Assembly: GCF_006175985.1 (NCBI RefSeq)
Contig: NZ_SRSH01000026.1
Span: forward strand, 1-60,372
Reading direction: 5' to 3'
Source of the DNA: Methylotetracoccus oryzae
GTDB lineage: Bacteria > Pseudomonadota > Gammaproteobacteria > Methylococcales > Methylococcaceae
Length of the DNA: 60,372 nt
Positions 26,839 to 37,305 of this stretch are shown here, in pieces. A program made the translations under genes and the position numbers. The notes under the pieces are model-generated. The model was not told the origin of the DNA and ran no database searches. It saw nothing but the letters and a program-made list of their open reading frames with translations. Each line of letters opens with the position of its first letter. Position 1 is the first letter of the stretch.

Positions 26839-27900
26839 TCAGGACTCGCGGGCCAAACGCTCCACATTTTTTTCGAGACGCTTCAGTCGTGCCCAGATAT
26901 CGTGCAGCTTGGGCACGACGGCCATGTTCTTGAGATAGTGCTGCAGTGGCTGCGTCGGCCCGCCGGCATACATCCCCGGCTCCTTGATGCTGTTATTGAC
27001 GCCGGCCCGGTGCAACAGCACGCAGTCGTCCGCGACGACCACATGGTCGAGCACGCCCGTCTGACCGGTCGCGATCACGCGTTTGCCGAACTTGCTCGAG
27101 CCGGAGATCCCGGTGTGCGCGCAAATGATGCAGTCCTCGCCGATTTCCACGTTGTGGCCCAAGTGGCAAAGCGCATCGATGACGGCACCGCTCTTGATCA
27201 CCGTGGCACCATAGGTGGCCCGATCGATCGTGGTATTCGCGCCGATCACGACGCGATCCTCGATGATCACGCAACCAGTATGGGGAATACGATGATTGTG
27301 CCGATGCTGATCCTGAGCAAAGCCAAAACCCTCCGACCCGACGACGCAGCCCGGCTTCAGGATGCAATCAGCGCCGATGCGACATTGATAACCGACGAAG
27401 CAACCGGGGTGCAGCACGGTATTGCGGCCGATCGCGGCGTCGCGCTCGATCACGACGTTCGCCATAACGACAGCGCCCGAACCAAGTTCGACGCCGGCCC
27501 CGATGACCGCGCCGGGACCCACCAGCACATCATCCGGGACGTGCACGCTCTCGTGCACGATCGCGGCAGGATGGCGGCGCGGCCACTCGCTAGCGCGCAC
27601 GTCTCTGTCGTCGAAAGCCTGTTTGATCAGCGCGATCGCAAGCCGCACGTTCGGCGAGATAAGCACTGCAAGTTCGTCGCTCTCGATGCGCTCGGCACAA
27701 GCATCGGTGGTGATGACCGCGGATGGCCGCTGGGCGGCGACGATCGGCAGGTATTTGGGATGGTCGACGAAGACCAGGTGCCCCGGACCACAAAGTTCGA
27801 CCGGCGCGATGGCCGTGATCGTCACGTCGGGACCGATCTGGCGGGTCAGCAAGCCATCCGCCTGAAAACGGCGAAAAATCTCGGACGTGTTGATGTTCAT
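26839..27900 (-). CDS. lpxD: UDP-3-O-acylglucosamine N-acyltransferase (LpxD homologue)
   Basis: A 353-residue left-handed beta-helix acyltransferase. The N-terminal nucleotide-binding domain (HLVFVDHPKYLPIVAAQRPSA) is followed by hexapeptide repeats from about residue 110 (VLVGPGAVIGAGVELG ...), SEGFGFAQD, IGANTTIDRATYGATVIK and the catalytic-type histidine in LGHNVEIG, then a C-terminal helix. LpxD adds the second acyl chain in lipid A synthesis. It stands outside the usual bamA-lpxD-fabZ-lpxA cluster, so it may be a second copy or a related acyltransferase for another sugar. ATG 27900 with AGGA upstream. Confidence 0.82.
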   Translation of the reverse strand: MNINTSEIFRRFQADGLLTRQIGPDVTITAIAPVELCGPGHLVFVDHPKYLPIVAAQRPSAVITTDACAERIESDELAVLISPNVRLAIALIKQAFDDRDVRASEWPRRHPAAIVHESVHVPDDVLVGPGAVIGAGVELGSGAVVMANVVIERDAAIGRNTVLHPGCFVGYQCRIGADCILKPGCVVGSEGFGFAQDQHRHNHRIPHTGCVIIEDRVVIGANTTIDRATYGATVIKSGAVIDALCHLGHNVEIGEDCIICAHTGISGSSKFGKRVIATGQTGVLDHVVVADDCVLLHRAGVNNSIKEPGMYAGGPTQPLQHYLKNMAVVPKLHDIWARLKRLEKNVERLARES

Positions 27901-28011
27901 GTGGATCCTGCCTGTTCCAAGTTCAGTCACGGACGATGACGTTACCACTTCGGGGCATACCCGACCCTGCCGGGCCCAATTCCCGAAACTGGCTGTTCCC
28001 GCCGCTTGCGC

Positions 28012-28812
28012 TTAGTCCCTGAATAAGCGCGCGAGTTCGAGCCCCGGGTCCGGCGCCGCCATGAAAGCCTCCCCGATCAGGAAGGCATGGACGCCGTGCG
28101 CACGCATCAACCGGACGTCCTCGCGCGCGAAGATCCCGCTCTCCGTGACGACCAGCCGGTCACCGGGGATCGACTCCAGGAGTTCCAGCGTGGTTGCGAG
28201 CGACGTTTCGAAGGTGCGGAGGTTCCGGTTATTGACGCCGATCATCGGCAGCGGCAATCCCAATGCCCGCTCGAGTTCTTCCGCATCGTGCACCTCGACG
28301 AGTACGTCCAGCCCCCAGGTGGCTGCTGTCGCCGCCAGATCGGCCAGCTGTGCGTCGTCGAGCGCCGCGACGATCAGCAGGATGCAGTCGGCGCCCAGCG
28401 CACGCGCCTCGATGATCTGATACGGATCGACCGTGAAATCCTTGCGCAACACGGGCAGCGTGCAGGCGGCGCGGGCTTCGCGCAGATAGTCGTCGCCGCC
28501 CTGGAAGAAATCGCGGTCGGTCAGTACGGACAGACAGGTCGCACCATGAGTCGCGTAGCTGCGCGCGATCTCGGGCGGTCGAAAGTCCTCCCGGATGATG
28601 CCGCGGCTTGGCGATGCCTTCTTGATTTCGGCGATCACCGCGGCGTGGCCTTCAGCCACCCGCCCCGCGAGCGCGCGGTAGAAACCCCTCGGCGGATCGG
28701 CTGCAGCCGCCAGCCGTTCCAGTTCGGGCAGAGCGACCGCCCTGCGGCGTTCGGCGATTTCCTCGCGCTTGCGTGCGAGGATCTTCTTGAGGACGTCGGG
28801 CGAATCCTTCAT
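28012..28812 (-). CDS. trpC: Indole-3-glycerol-phosphate synthase
   Basis: A 266-residue TIM barrel closing the indole ring in tryptophan synthesis. Motifs: [15 protein letters not shown] with the catalytic lysine, [55 protein letters not shown] and VTESGI. Last gene of trpE-G-D-C; overlaps trpD by four bases (ATGA). Confidence 0.97.
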   Translation of the reverse strand: MKDSPDVLKKILARKREEIAERRRAVALPELERLAAAADPPRGFYRALAGRVAEGHAAVIAEIKKASPSRGIIREDFRPPEIARSYATHGATCLSVLTDRDFFQGGDDYLREARAACTLPVLRKDFTVDPYQIIEARALGADCILLIVAALDDAQLADLAATAATWGLDVLVEVHDAEELERALGLPLPMIGVNNRNLRTFETSLATTLELLESIPGDRLVVTESGIFAREDVRLMRAHGVHAFLIGEAFMAAPDPGLELARLFRD

Positions 28813-29837
28813 GGGCTGCCGCCGATGGACTGAGTGAATTCGATCAAGGCTTGCAGCTTGTCACGGGCCGAGCCCTCGTCGATGACGGCCTCGGCGCGGC
28901 GCACACCCTCGGCCAGGGTGCCGACCAGATCGGCGGCGTAGATGGCCGCCCCGGCATTCAGGGCCACGATATCGCGGGCGGGTCCGGTCTTGCCTTCGAG
29001 CACGCCGCGTATGATTTCGAGACTTCCCGCCACGGTATTGACGGCGAGCTTCTTCAGGCTGGCACGCTTGAAGCCGAAATCCTCCGGTGCAATGGTGTAG
29101 GTCGAAATTTCGTCGTTCTTCAGCTCGGCGATCCTGGTCGGCGCGCCGATGCTGATCTCGTCGAGGCCGTCCTCTGCATGCACCACGAGCACATGTTTGC
29201 TGCCGAGCTTCTTGAGGACTTCGGCCAGCGGCTGAACCCAGTCCGGGGAATAGACGCCGATCAACTGATGTGCCGCGCCGGCAGGATTGGTCAGAGGTCC
29301 GAGCAGGTTGAAAATCGTCCGCACACCCAGTTCCTTGCGCGGCGCGATCGCATACTTCATGGCGCCATGATGCCGTTGCGCGAACAGGAAACCGACGCCG
29401 ATCTGATCGATACAGCGCTTCACCTGTTCAGGCGTGAGGTCCAGTCTCACTCCGGCGGCCTCCAGCACGTCGGCGCTGCCGGACCGACTCGACACCGAGC
29501 GGCTGCCATGCTTGGCGACCTTGCCGCCGGCGGCCGCGACGACGAAGGCCGACGTCGTCGAGATATTGAAGGTCTTGCTGGCGTCACCGCCGGTGCCGCA
29601 CGTGTCGATGACGTGGGCGCCGCGCACCGGCACCTTCGTGGCCACCTCGCGCAAGACCTGCGCCGCCGCCGCGACCTCGTCGACACTCTCGCCCTTGGCC
29701 CGCAGCGCGATCAGGAACGCACCGATCTGGGCGGGCGTCGCCCCGCCGCTCATGATGGTTCGCATCACGCTGCGCATCTGGGATCCGCTGAGATCCCGGC
29801 CGTCGAGCAAGGCCTGCAGCACCTGTGGCATGTCCAT
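28809..29837 (-). CDS. trpD: Anthranilate phosphoribosyltransferase
   Basis: A 342-residue enzyme that attaches phosphoribose to anthranilate. Motifs: [20 protein letters not shown] (PRPP binding), [57 protein letters not shown]. Length and order match the family. Fifteen bases after trpG and overlapping trpC, so all four trp genes are one operon. Confidence 0.97.
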   Translation of the reverse strand: MDMPQVLQALLDGRDLSGSQMRSVMRTIMSGGATPAQIGAFLIALRAKGESVDEVAAAAQVLREVATKVPVRGAHVIDTCGTGGDASKTFNISTTSAFVVAAAGGKVAKHGSRSVSSRSGSADVLEAAGVRLDLTPEQVKRCIDQIGVGFLFAQRHHGAMKYAIAPRKELGVRTIFNLLGPLTNPAGAAHQLIGVYSPDWVQPLAEVLKKLGSKHVLVVHAEDGLDEISIGAPTRIAELKNDEISTYTIAPEDFGFKRASLKKLAVNTVAGSLEIIRGVLEGKTGPARDIVALNAGAAIYAADLVGTLAEGVRRAEAVIDEGSARDKLQALIEFTQSIGGSP

Positions 29838-29852
29838 TCGCGGTATCCGACG

Positions 29853-30436
<584 letters not shown>

Positions 30437-30440
<4 letters not shown>

Positions 30441-31927
30441 GGGCTGGCGTCCCGTTCCAGGCCCGCCTCGACCATCGCCACCGCGCGGAATATGGCCCTG
30501 CCTTTATTCATGGTTTCTTCCCACTCGTTCGCAGGGATCGAATCGTGCACGATTCCGGCGCCGGCCTGAATGTGCAGCGTGCCATCCTTGATCACCGCGG
30601 TGCGGATCGCGATCGCGGTGTCGAGATTGCCAGACCACCCGACATACCCGACGGCGCCCGAATAGACACCGCGCTTGACCGGTTCGAGCTCGGCGATAAT
30701 CTCCATGGCGCGGATCTTCGGCGCACCGCTGACGGTGCCGGCGGGAAAGGTGGCCGACAGCACGTCGAAGGCGTCCTTGCCGGCACCAAGACGGGCGGTC
30801 ACGTTCGATACGATGTGCATGACGTGGGAATAGCGCTCGATGATCATGCGATCGGTCACCTGAACCGTTCCGGTCTCGGCGACGCGCCCGGCATCGTTCC
30901 GACCCAGGTCGATCAGCATCAGATGCTCGGCGATTTCCTTCGGGTCGGCCAGCAAATCGGCTTCGAGCGCGAGATCCTCTTCCGCCGTAACCCCGCGTTT
31001 GCGCGTGCCGGCGATCGGCCGCACCGTCACGACACCGTCCTCGACGCGAACCAGGATCTCGGGCGACGAGCCGACGACGTGAAAGTCCCCAAGATTCAGA
31101 TGGTACATGTACGGCGAAGGGTTCAGGCAGCGCAGCGCGCGGTACAGGTCGAGCGGCGCGCTGGCAAACGGGATCGACAGGCGCTGCGACAGCACCACCT
31201 GCATCACGTCGCCTTCGACGATGTAGTCCTTGACCCGACGAACCGCGTTCTCGAAGCCCTCGCGGGTGAAACCGGACACGAAGTCGGCTTCGTCCACCGC
31301 GCGTCCCGCCGAGCGGGACGGCCTTCGGGCCACCCGCCGGTCCTGCAGCGCGGCAACCAACTCCGCGAGACGACCCATGGCCTGCCCGTAGGCGTCCGGC
31401 TCCGCCGGGTCGGCCTGCGTCAACAACAGCAGCTTGCCGCTGAGATTGTCGAAGATCAGCAGGTCCTCGGAGACCATCAGCAGAATGTCCGGCGCTCCGA
31501 TCGGATCCGGCTTGTCGTTTCGCAGTCTCGGTTCGACGTATTGCACGGTCTCGTAGCCGAAATAGCCAACCAGTCCGCCGGTGAAACGCGGCAGTCCCGG
31601 GACCACGGGAACGCGGTAACGCGCCGCAAACGATTCGATCCATAGCAGCGGATTGTCGGCGTTCAGGCTTTCGACGGTGACGCCGTCACGCCGCACGGTG
31701 ATGTCATGGCCGTGTACGGAAACCACCGTCCGACAAGGCAGACCGATGATCGAGTAGCGCCCCCATTGCTCCCCGCCGTGCACCGATTCGAACAAATACG
31801 AATACGGCGCGTCGGCGAGCTTCAGGTAGGCGCTCAGCGGGGTATCGAGGTCGGCCAGGACCTGACGACAAACGGGGATGCGGTTGTAGCCCTGGTCGGC
31901 GTACTGCTGGAAGGCTTCGGGGGTCAT
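30437..31927 (-). CDS. trpE: Anthranilate synthase component I
   Basis: A 496-residue chorismate-utilising enzyme. N-terminal feedback region has [18 protein letters not shown] (the LLES-type tryptophan-binding motif); the catalytic domain has [57 protein letters not shown] and the C-terminal [22 protein letters not shown] at 31927 with CAGGAAA upstream. The start codon overlaps the stop of a 38-codon upstream frame. Confidence 0.97.
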
Positions 31928-32043
31928 CAGAGGGGATTTCCTGAGTCAGCGCAGCGAGAGAACGGCGGCGCCGTTCGTGTGCGGCTGCCGGCAGGACGCC
32001 GGCTGCGGATCACGTCCGGCTGCGCCATCGTCCCCCATGACAT
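31927..32043 (-). other. Possible upstream open reading frame coupled to trpE
   Basis: ATG at 32043 opens 38 codons whose TGA overlaps the trpE ATG (TGATG). It begins MSWGTMAQPD and contains a single tryptophan codon, so it is not a classical trp attenuator leader. It lacks a clear ribosome site. The whole 255-base trpE-rpe spacer (31928-32182) also contains a nested GC-rich stem (CCAGGG/CCCTGG enclosing GCGGG/CCCGC, 32118-32166). Confidence 0.25.
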
Positions 32044-32182
32044 TGCGCCGACCGGGACCTCATCGGCACCCCACCGGTGCGATTCCGGCTCCCGTCCGGA
32101 GGGTTTGCGTGAGAACCCAGGGCACCGCGGGACAGCATGCCGCCATTCAGCCCGCAGCGCACCCTGGATCCCGGTTCACGCA

Positions 32183-32875
32183 TTAGCCGCGCGCCTTGGC
32201 CAGCTCGCTGCGGAGGCTGCCGACGATCGTGTCGTAATGGTTTGGATCGGACGCCTTGGCCGCCCCAAAAATGGCCGACCCGGCGACGAAGGTATCCGCA
32301 CCGGCTGCGGCGACTTCGCGGATGTTGTCGGCCTTGACGCCACCATCGATCTCCAACCGGATGTCACGACCGCTGCGGTCGATGCGCTCCCTTACGGCCC
32401 GCAGCTTGTCGAGCACGTAGGGAATGAACGATTGTCCGCCGAAACCCGGGTTCACCGACATCAGCAGGATCATGTCGACCTTTTCCATCACGTAGTCGAG
32501 ATACTCCAGCGGCGTGGCCGGATTGAAGACCAGGCCCGACTTGCAGCCCGAATCGCGGACGAGTTGCAGGCTGCGATCGACATGCTCCGACGCCTCGGGG
32601 TGGAAGGTGATGTACGTGGCGCCGGCCTTTGCGAAGTCCGGGATGATCCGGTCGACCGGCTTCACCATCAGATGGACGTCGATGGGCGCGGTGACCCCAT
32701 GCTTGCGGAGCGCCTCGCATACCAGCGGACCGATGGTCAGGTTGGGCACGTAATGGTTGTCCATCACGTCGAAATGCACGATGTCCGCGCCGGCCTTCAG
32801 CACATTGTCCACTTCCTCACCGAGTCGGGCGAAATCGGCGGACAGTATCGACGGGGCGATCCAAAAGTCTTTCAT
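32183..32875 (-). CDS. rpe: Ribulose-phosphate 3-epimerase
   Basis: A 230-residue TIM-barrel epimerase of the pentose phosphate pathway. Motifs: [58 protein letters not shown] and [12 protein letters not shown], covering metal-binding His/Asp residues. ATG 32875. It precedes trpE, as in many Pseudomonas-like genomes, but the gph phosphatase normally between them is missing. Confidence 0.97.
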   Translation of the reverse strand: MKDFWIAPSILSADFARLGEEVDNVLKAGADIVHFDVMDNHYVPNLTIGPLVCEALRKHGVTAPIDVHLMVKPVDRIIPDFAKAGATYITFHPEASEHVDRSLQLVRDSGCKSGLVFNPATPLEYLDYVMEKVDMILLMSVNPGFGGQSFIPYVLDKLRAVRERIDRSGRDIRLEIDGGVKADNIREVAAAGADTFVAGSAIFGAAKASDPNHYDTIVGSLRSELAKARG

Positions 32876-32968
32876 GGTCGTTTCCTGCAGGCGTTACGAT
32901 CGGCGAACTTTAACCGATTCGATCATGCCTTGTCAGCTTTCGGGACCCCGCCGACGGCAGCCATCCGG

Positions 32969-33454
32969 TCAGGACGATGGCTCCTCTTCCACCTTTCCGC
33001 CGCAGGCCTGGAAACACGCGCGATACGCTTCGTCGCAAGACTCTCCGCGGGGGAGCGGACAGGGCCGGGGAGTATTGCAGCTGAACTGCGACCCCGGCGC
33101 CGGGCCCAGAGAGCTGTTGCGGCACCGCGTGTAGATCGACATATCCTCGCGGTACTGCGTCTGGCAAACCTCGAACTCGTTCTGTAGGCTTTCATTGCAG
33201 GACTTCCGCTGCTCGTCGCATTTGGCCACGCAGGCTTCGCCGGCGGCACCGGGCGGCGGCACGAGTTTGTAGCGAACCGTTTCCGACGCGCATCCGGCCA
33301 ATGCCAGCGCCAGCGCCAGCGCCCCGCACGACAGGAACGCGCCGGCCCGGATACCGCGCGGGCTCCGATTGCGGCGATAGTCACGGCGCCACCGCGCGGT
33401 GGTGGGTGGCATTTCGCTGAGCTGTTCAGAATAGTGTCGTCCATCGGCCTTCAT
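32969..33454 (-). CDS. Cysteine-rich lipoprotein
   Basis: A 161-residue protein with a lipoprotein signal ending ALALAGC, preceded by an arginine-rich stretch. The mature part has ten cysteines besides the lipid anchor, starting with CVAKCDEQRKSC and ending CDEAYRACFQACGG, suggesting disulfide-bonded helices in the periplasm. ATG 33454 is chosen for a GAGGA eight bases upstream; ATG 33412 would give a more usual signal length and is possible. No family recognised. Confidence 0.6.
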   Translation of the reverse strand: MKADGRHYSEQLSEMPPTTARWRRDYRRNRSPRGIRAGAFLSCGALALALALAGCASETVRYKLVPPPGAAGEACVAKCDEQRKSCNESLQNEFEVCQTQYREDMSIYTRCRNSSLGPAPGSQFSCNTPRPCPLPRGESCDEAYRACFQACGGKVEEEPSS

Positions 33455-33759
33455 GCGCTTCATCCTCGGCGTGATCGAAAGAACGGGTGCGGAGTGAGTC
33501 GCCGGTAATACTACCGCTAAAACGCCGGTTCGAAACGGGCCGCGAGCGACACACCCTCTCCCTGGCCACCGCAACGCGGCGCTGAGGCCGTGAGACTCGG
33601 TCGGACCGTGAGCCCCGGCAAGACACAAGGCGTCTATTGGGCGGCAACGGAACAGTCCGCCTCGGCTGGCGCTCAAACAGGGTTTGGCGCCCGGCGCACC
33701 GGACCCGGCCACCGCAGTCCGACGATTCCTGGTGACTCAGGCCAAGACACAGGGCAAAC

Positions 33760-34608
33760 ATGAAACTCACGACGCAGGACCACCGCCGCGACAGCGCCGA
33801 ACTGACCTATCTGTACCCCGTGCTGTCGCGGCGGTCCGGCGGCGTCTCGATCGGGATCAATCTGAACCCCAACAACGCCTGCAACTGGCAATGCCGCTAT
33901 TGCCAGGTGCCCGACCTGGTCCGCGGCGCCGCGCCCGAGATCGATCTGGATCGCCTGCGAGACGAACTGTCGACGCTGCTCGGCGCGATTACCGCGGGGA
34001 CGTTTTTCAACCGTTTCGACGTGCCGGACGAGTGCCGCCGCGTCTGCGACATCGCGATCTCCGGCAACGGCGAGCCGACCAGCGCGCGTGCCTTGCCGGC
34101 GATAATCGACCTCATCGGCTCAGCGGCTCACGAGGCGGGCCTGCTGGGGCACATCAAGCTGGTACTGATCACCAACGGCAGCCTGATCCGGCGACCGCAT
34201 GTTCGCGCCGGTCTCACCCGCTGGTCAACGCTGGGCGGCGAGGCCTGGTTCAAGATCGACAGCGCGACGCCGGCAGGCTTGCAACGGATCAATCGCGTCG
34301 CGCGCTCTCCGGTTGCCATGGCGCTGGATCTGGAAACCTGCGCAGCACTCTGCCCGACCTGGATCCAGACCTGTCTGTTCCAACTGGACGGCGAAGCACC
34401 GAGCGAGGTCGAGCGGCAAGCCTACCTCGACTTCCTGGCGGCCCGCCTGCAAGCCGGCGTACCGTTGCTGGGCGTAATGTTGTACGGTCTCGCCCGCCCA
34501 TCCCTGCAGGCCGAAGCGTCACGGCTGTCGCCCTTGTCGGCGGAATGGATGGAGAGCTTCGCCGAGCGTATCCGCCAACTGGGGCTGACAGTCAGCGTCC
34601 ATCCCTGA
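33760..34608 (+). CDS. Radical SAM protein
   Basis: A 282-residue radical SAM enzyme with the iron-sulfur motif CNWQCRYC (C-x3-C-x2-C, residues about 47-54), then ISGNGEPTS, the glycine motif binding SAM, and LVLITNGSL. The segment NLNPNNACNWQC is typical of a stand-alone subgroup without a second cluster domain. The substrate is unknown. ATG 33760. A rof gene follows 22 bases downstream on the same strand, so they are likely co-transcribed. Confidence 0.87.
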   Translation: MKLTTQDHRRDSAELTYLYPVLSRRSGGVSIGINLNPNNACNWQCRYCQVPDLVRGAAPEIDLDRLRDELSTLLGAITAGTFFNRFDVPDECRRVCDIAISGNGEPTSARALPAIIDLIGSAAHEAGLLGHIKLVLITNGSLIRRPHVRAGLTRWSTLGGEAWFKIDSATPAGLQRINRVARSPVAMALDLETCAALCPTWIQTCLFQLDGEAPSEVERQAYLDFLAARLQAGVPLLGVMLYGLARPSLQAEASRLSPLSAEWMESFAERIRQLGLTVSVHP

Positions 34609-34630
34609 GCCACAGCCTGCAACCGCACCC

Positions 34631-34864
34631 ATGAACCGCAGCCACGATCCCGTCTCCTGTGCGTTCCATGACGAACTGGAACTGCGCGCCTTGCGCAGGC
34701 GGTCGTGCCGAATGGTCTATCGGGACGAGCACAACCTGGAGATCAGCGTCGACACCATCGTCACCGACCTGCTGACGCGTGACGGCCGCGAGTTTGCCGT
34801 GATCGCCGATGGCGCGGTCATTCCACTGGATCGCATCGTCAGCGTTGACGGCCTCCGTCCCTGA
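34631..34864 (+). CDS. rof: Rho-binding antiterminator Rof
   Basis: A 77-residue small beta-barrel protein. The order PVSCAFHDELELRALRRR...C and later EFAVIADGAVIPLDRIVSV matches the Rof family (E. coli PINCDDYDNLELA...), which binds the primary RNA-binding site of Rho and blocks termination. ATG 34631. Downstream of the radical SAM gene and convergent with the following membrane protein, only 12 bases apart. Confidence 0.8.
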   Translation: MNRSHDPVSCAFHDELELRALRRRSCRMVYRDEHNLEISVDTIVTDLLTRDGREFAVIADGAVIPLDRIVSVDGLRP

Positions 34865-34876
34865 GCGTAGGCGCGA

Positions 34877-37297
34877 TCACGGCACCGCGAGCGCGGCGCA
34901 CACGTAGCATGCAGCCGCCATGAGCAGTAACGTGGATTGGCCGAACTTCATCGCGACAACGATGCCAAGGACCGGTGCGACGGCTGCCGCACCGCGGTTG
35001 ATACCGAAGGCCCATGGCACCAGTTGCGCCCCGTCGTGGGTCAGGCGCTTCATGCCCAGGGGAAGCATGAGGCCCATGCAGAGCGCGGGGGGAACGATGA
35101 CGACGAGGACCATCAGCAGCTTGAAGGCGAGAGGCAAGCCTTCGGAAGGCGCGAGCAGCGGCCCGCCGAACTGGTAGTAGAGCATGCTGCAGGTGACGAG
35201 CCCGCCTGCGGCCAGCAGCGCACGACCACGGGCAGTGCGCCGCGGAATGTGGGCTGTCAGCCGGCTACCGATCCCGGCGAACACCAGGAAGCCGGCCACG
35301 ATCACCGGCACCGCATACACCCGATGCCCCAGGTACAGTGTGAGTCGCTCCAGATAGACGAGGGTATTCAGAACGACTCCAATCCCGATCATCGAAAAAT
35401 ACGCCGCGACCTTGAACAAGCGTGCGCGAGTTGGCTGCTCCGGCTGCCGACGTAGCGAACCCAGCGGCAGCGCCGCCAACACGACCGCGGCGATCAGCGC
35501 CAGACACAGGGCCAGCAGGTGCAAGGGATAGGTCATGTCAAGCGCGGTCGGCGCCCCGGCGCCCCTGGTCAACTGCAGCCGGGATAGCAGCGGCCAGCGG
35601 AAAAAATCGAAGAAATAGGGCCGATCGTCGGTCGCAGGCTCGACGCGATAGGCATAGTTCCGCAGGAATTCGTCGCGTTGTGGGCCGACCAGGGCTAGCA
35701 CCGGCGGCCTCGGTGCCCCCCCTGGCCTGCCCTGGCTACCGTCCGCCTGGCGCGCCCCATCCCGCGGAAGATACCCTTCGTCGAAACCGCGCTCGCGGTC
35801 GAACCGGCGGATGCGCTCCAGTTCATCTCGGGCAAACTCCCCGTTCTTGAGCACCAGTGTGGTCACTTGCCAGCTGCGGACCCACACCAGCCGGTGCGGC
35901 GGCGCCGGCACCCCGAGACGCTCGAGCGCGGCGAGCGCCGTGGCAAACAGCTTGACGCCGTCCCGCGGCGGTTGTCGCCCAATGCCGGTTACGGCCAGGA
36001 GGCCGCCCGGCTCGAGGCGGCGCAAGTAGTCGACCAGCGCGTCGACCGTGTAAGCGAAGTCACCATCCAGGCCGCGGACGGCGCCGACAGCCACCGCCGG
36101 GGCCTGTTCCAGCGGCAACTGGATCAGGTTCCAGCGTGCGTCGGCCCCGCGGATGAAAGCGCGTGCGTCGGCGATGTGCAATACGACGCGCGGATCGCTG
36201 AGGAGATGACCGGCGAAGGGGCCGAAATCGTCCCGCACCAGTCCGGACAGTTGTGGATTCGGCTCTACGGCATCGACGCGCGCGGCGTGGTGCTGCAGTG
36301 CCTGCCGCACGAATGATCCGCCGCCGGCGCCGAACACCAGAACGGTCGGTCGGGGCGCCAACAGGTGGTAGGGCAGCGCCGATGGCAAGCGATCGAGATA
36401 CGCCGTTCGCTGCGGCGGATCACCGGCGCGATCGATGACGCCCCGGAATTCGCCATCGGCCAGCACGACCAATTGTTCGGGCAAGGCTACCCGACTCGTC
36501 AGGGCGAGGCCAGGCGCATAGCGCGGCGGAATCTGCTCGTTCCGTACGATTTGCAATCGACCCAGCGGACTATCACGTCGCGCCGCTTCGCGGGCCCCCA
36601 TCGCTCCCAGCCAGCGCGCCGCGTCCTTCCCCGCGCCGTGGAACGGTTCGAGATCCACCCGGACCAGCAAGACCGCCAAGGCCAGGCTGCCCAGCGTCAA
36701 TGCAGACCAAAGCCAGCGCGGCCGCTCCCCGGCGGCCAACAAAGCGAGCCAGCCAACGGCAGCGCCCACCAGCGCCACCCCGACCATCGCCTCACCGGGG
36801 GACAGCAGAAACAGGGCTGCAGTCATCGCGATGCCGCCCATACCCGCCCCGATCAGGTTGGCCGCGTAGACGCCGGCGATTCCCGCGGGGAAACGGACCA
36901 TGACCAACACGAGGCAATTGGTGGCAAAAAAAAGCGGGATCCCCAGGATGGCGCCCGCGAGCATCAGGGGCAACCAGCCGGAAACGCCGGACAGGAGGTC
37001 GAGCGGATCGAACATGACCGCAGCCGCGGTCGAGGCGCAGGCGACGACACTCAGCGCAAAGGCCAGGGCATTGACGGCGCACAGGCATGCGGGAGCGTTG
37101 TTCGCAGGCAGGCGCAGAGTGCTCAGGACCGTCCCGCTCACCGCCCCCCCAAGGGCAGCCAGCGTCAGCAAGGTCGCAGCCAGGGCCGGCCACAGACTGA
37201 TCGCTAGCAGACGCGCCAAAGCGAGTTCATATCCCAGCGCCGCACCGCCGATGCCCCAGACGGCCAGCGGCAGCAGGCTCGAAGGCCAGGATCGCAT
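34877..37297 (-). CDS. Spermidine-synthase-like multi-pass membrane protein
   Basis: An 806-residue protein with about seven N-terminal membrane helices (residues 8-215), a soluble spermidine-synthase/methyltransferase-like Rossmann domain (about 300-450, with VLVFGAGGGSFVRQAL, VDAVEPNPQL and DPRVVLHIADARAFI) and five to six C-terminal helices (about 590-800). Such proteins resemble membrane-embedded SpeE relatives; true polyamine synthase activity is uncertain because the active-site Asp-rich motif is replaced by IQLPLEQAP. ATG 37297 preferred over a GTG one codon earlier. Nine bases after pcm, so co-transcribed. Confidence 0.78.
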   Translation of the reverse strand: MRSWPSSLLPLAVWGIGGAALGYELALARLLAISLWPALAATLLTLAALGGAVSGTVLSTLRLPANNAPACLCAVNALAFALSVVACASTAAAVMFDPLDLLSGVSGWLPLMLAGAILGIPLFFATNCLVLVMVRFPAGIAGVYAANLIGAGMGGIAMTAALFLLSPGEAMVGVALVGAAVGWLALLAAGERPRWLWSALTLGSLALAVLLVRVDLEPFHGAGKDAARWLGAMGAREAARRDSPLGRLQIVRNEQIPPRYAPGLALTSRVALPEQLVVLADGEFRGVIDRAGDPPQRTAYLDRLPSALPYHLLAPRPTVLVFGAGGGSFVRQALQHHAARVDAVEPNPQLSGLVRDDFGPFAGHLLSDPRVVLHIADARAFIRGADARWNLIQLPLEQAPAVAVGAVRGLDGDFAYTVDALVDYLRRLEPGGLLAVTGIGRQPPRDGVKLFATALAALERLGVPAPPHRLVWVRSWQVTTLVLKNGEFARDELERIRRFDRERGFDEGYLPRDGARQADGSQGRPGGAPRPPVLALVGPQRDEFLRNYAYRVEPATDDRPYFFDFFRWPLLSRLQLTRGAGAPTALDMTYPLHLLALCLALIAAVVLAALPLGSLRRQPEQPTRARLFKVAAYFSMIGIGVVLNTLVYLERLTLYLGHRVYAVPVIVAGFLVFAGIGSRLTAHIPRRTARGRALLAAGGLVTCSMLYYQFGGPLLAPSEGLPLAFKLLMVLVVIVPPALCMGLMLPLGMKRLTHDGAQLVPWAFGINRGAAAVAPVLGIVVAMKFGQSTLLLMAAACYVCAALAVP

Positions 37298-37305
37298 CAC
37301 GAAAT

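Noticed and set aside
26170..27939. A long plus-strand open frame opposite the LpxD gene
   Set aside because: It is antisense to clear coding sequence with hexapeptide repeats; its translation is histidine/aspartate-rich shadow sequence.
31775..31800. GATTCGAAC match to the tRNA-Arg T arm inside trpE
   Set aside because: Only about ten bases match; lies within a conserved coding region, so not an attachment site.
32000..32175. Fragments resembling a cobalamin riboswitch on the plus strand (CCGGTGCGATTCCGG, later AGCCCGCAG)
   Set aside because: The AGGGAA and GCCACTG blocks are missing, and no plus-strand gene follows for 1.6 kb. Likely chance in GC-rich leader sequence.
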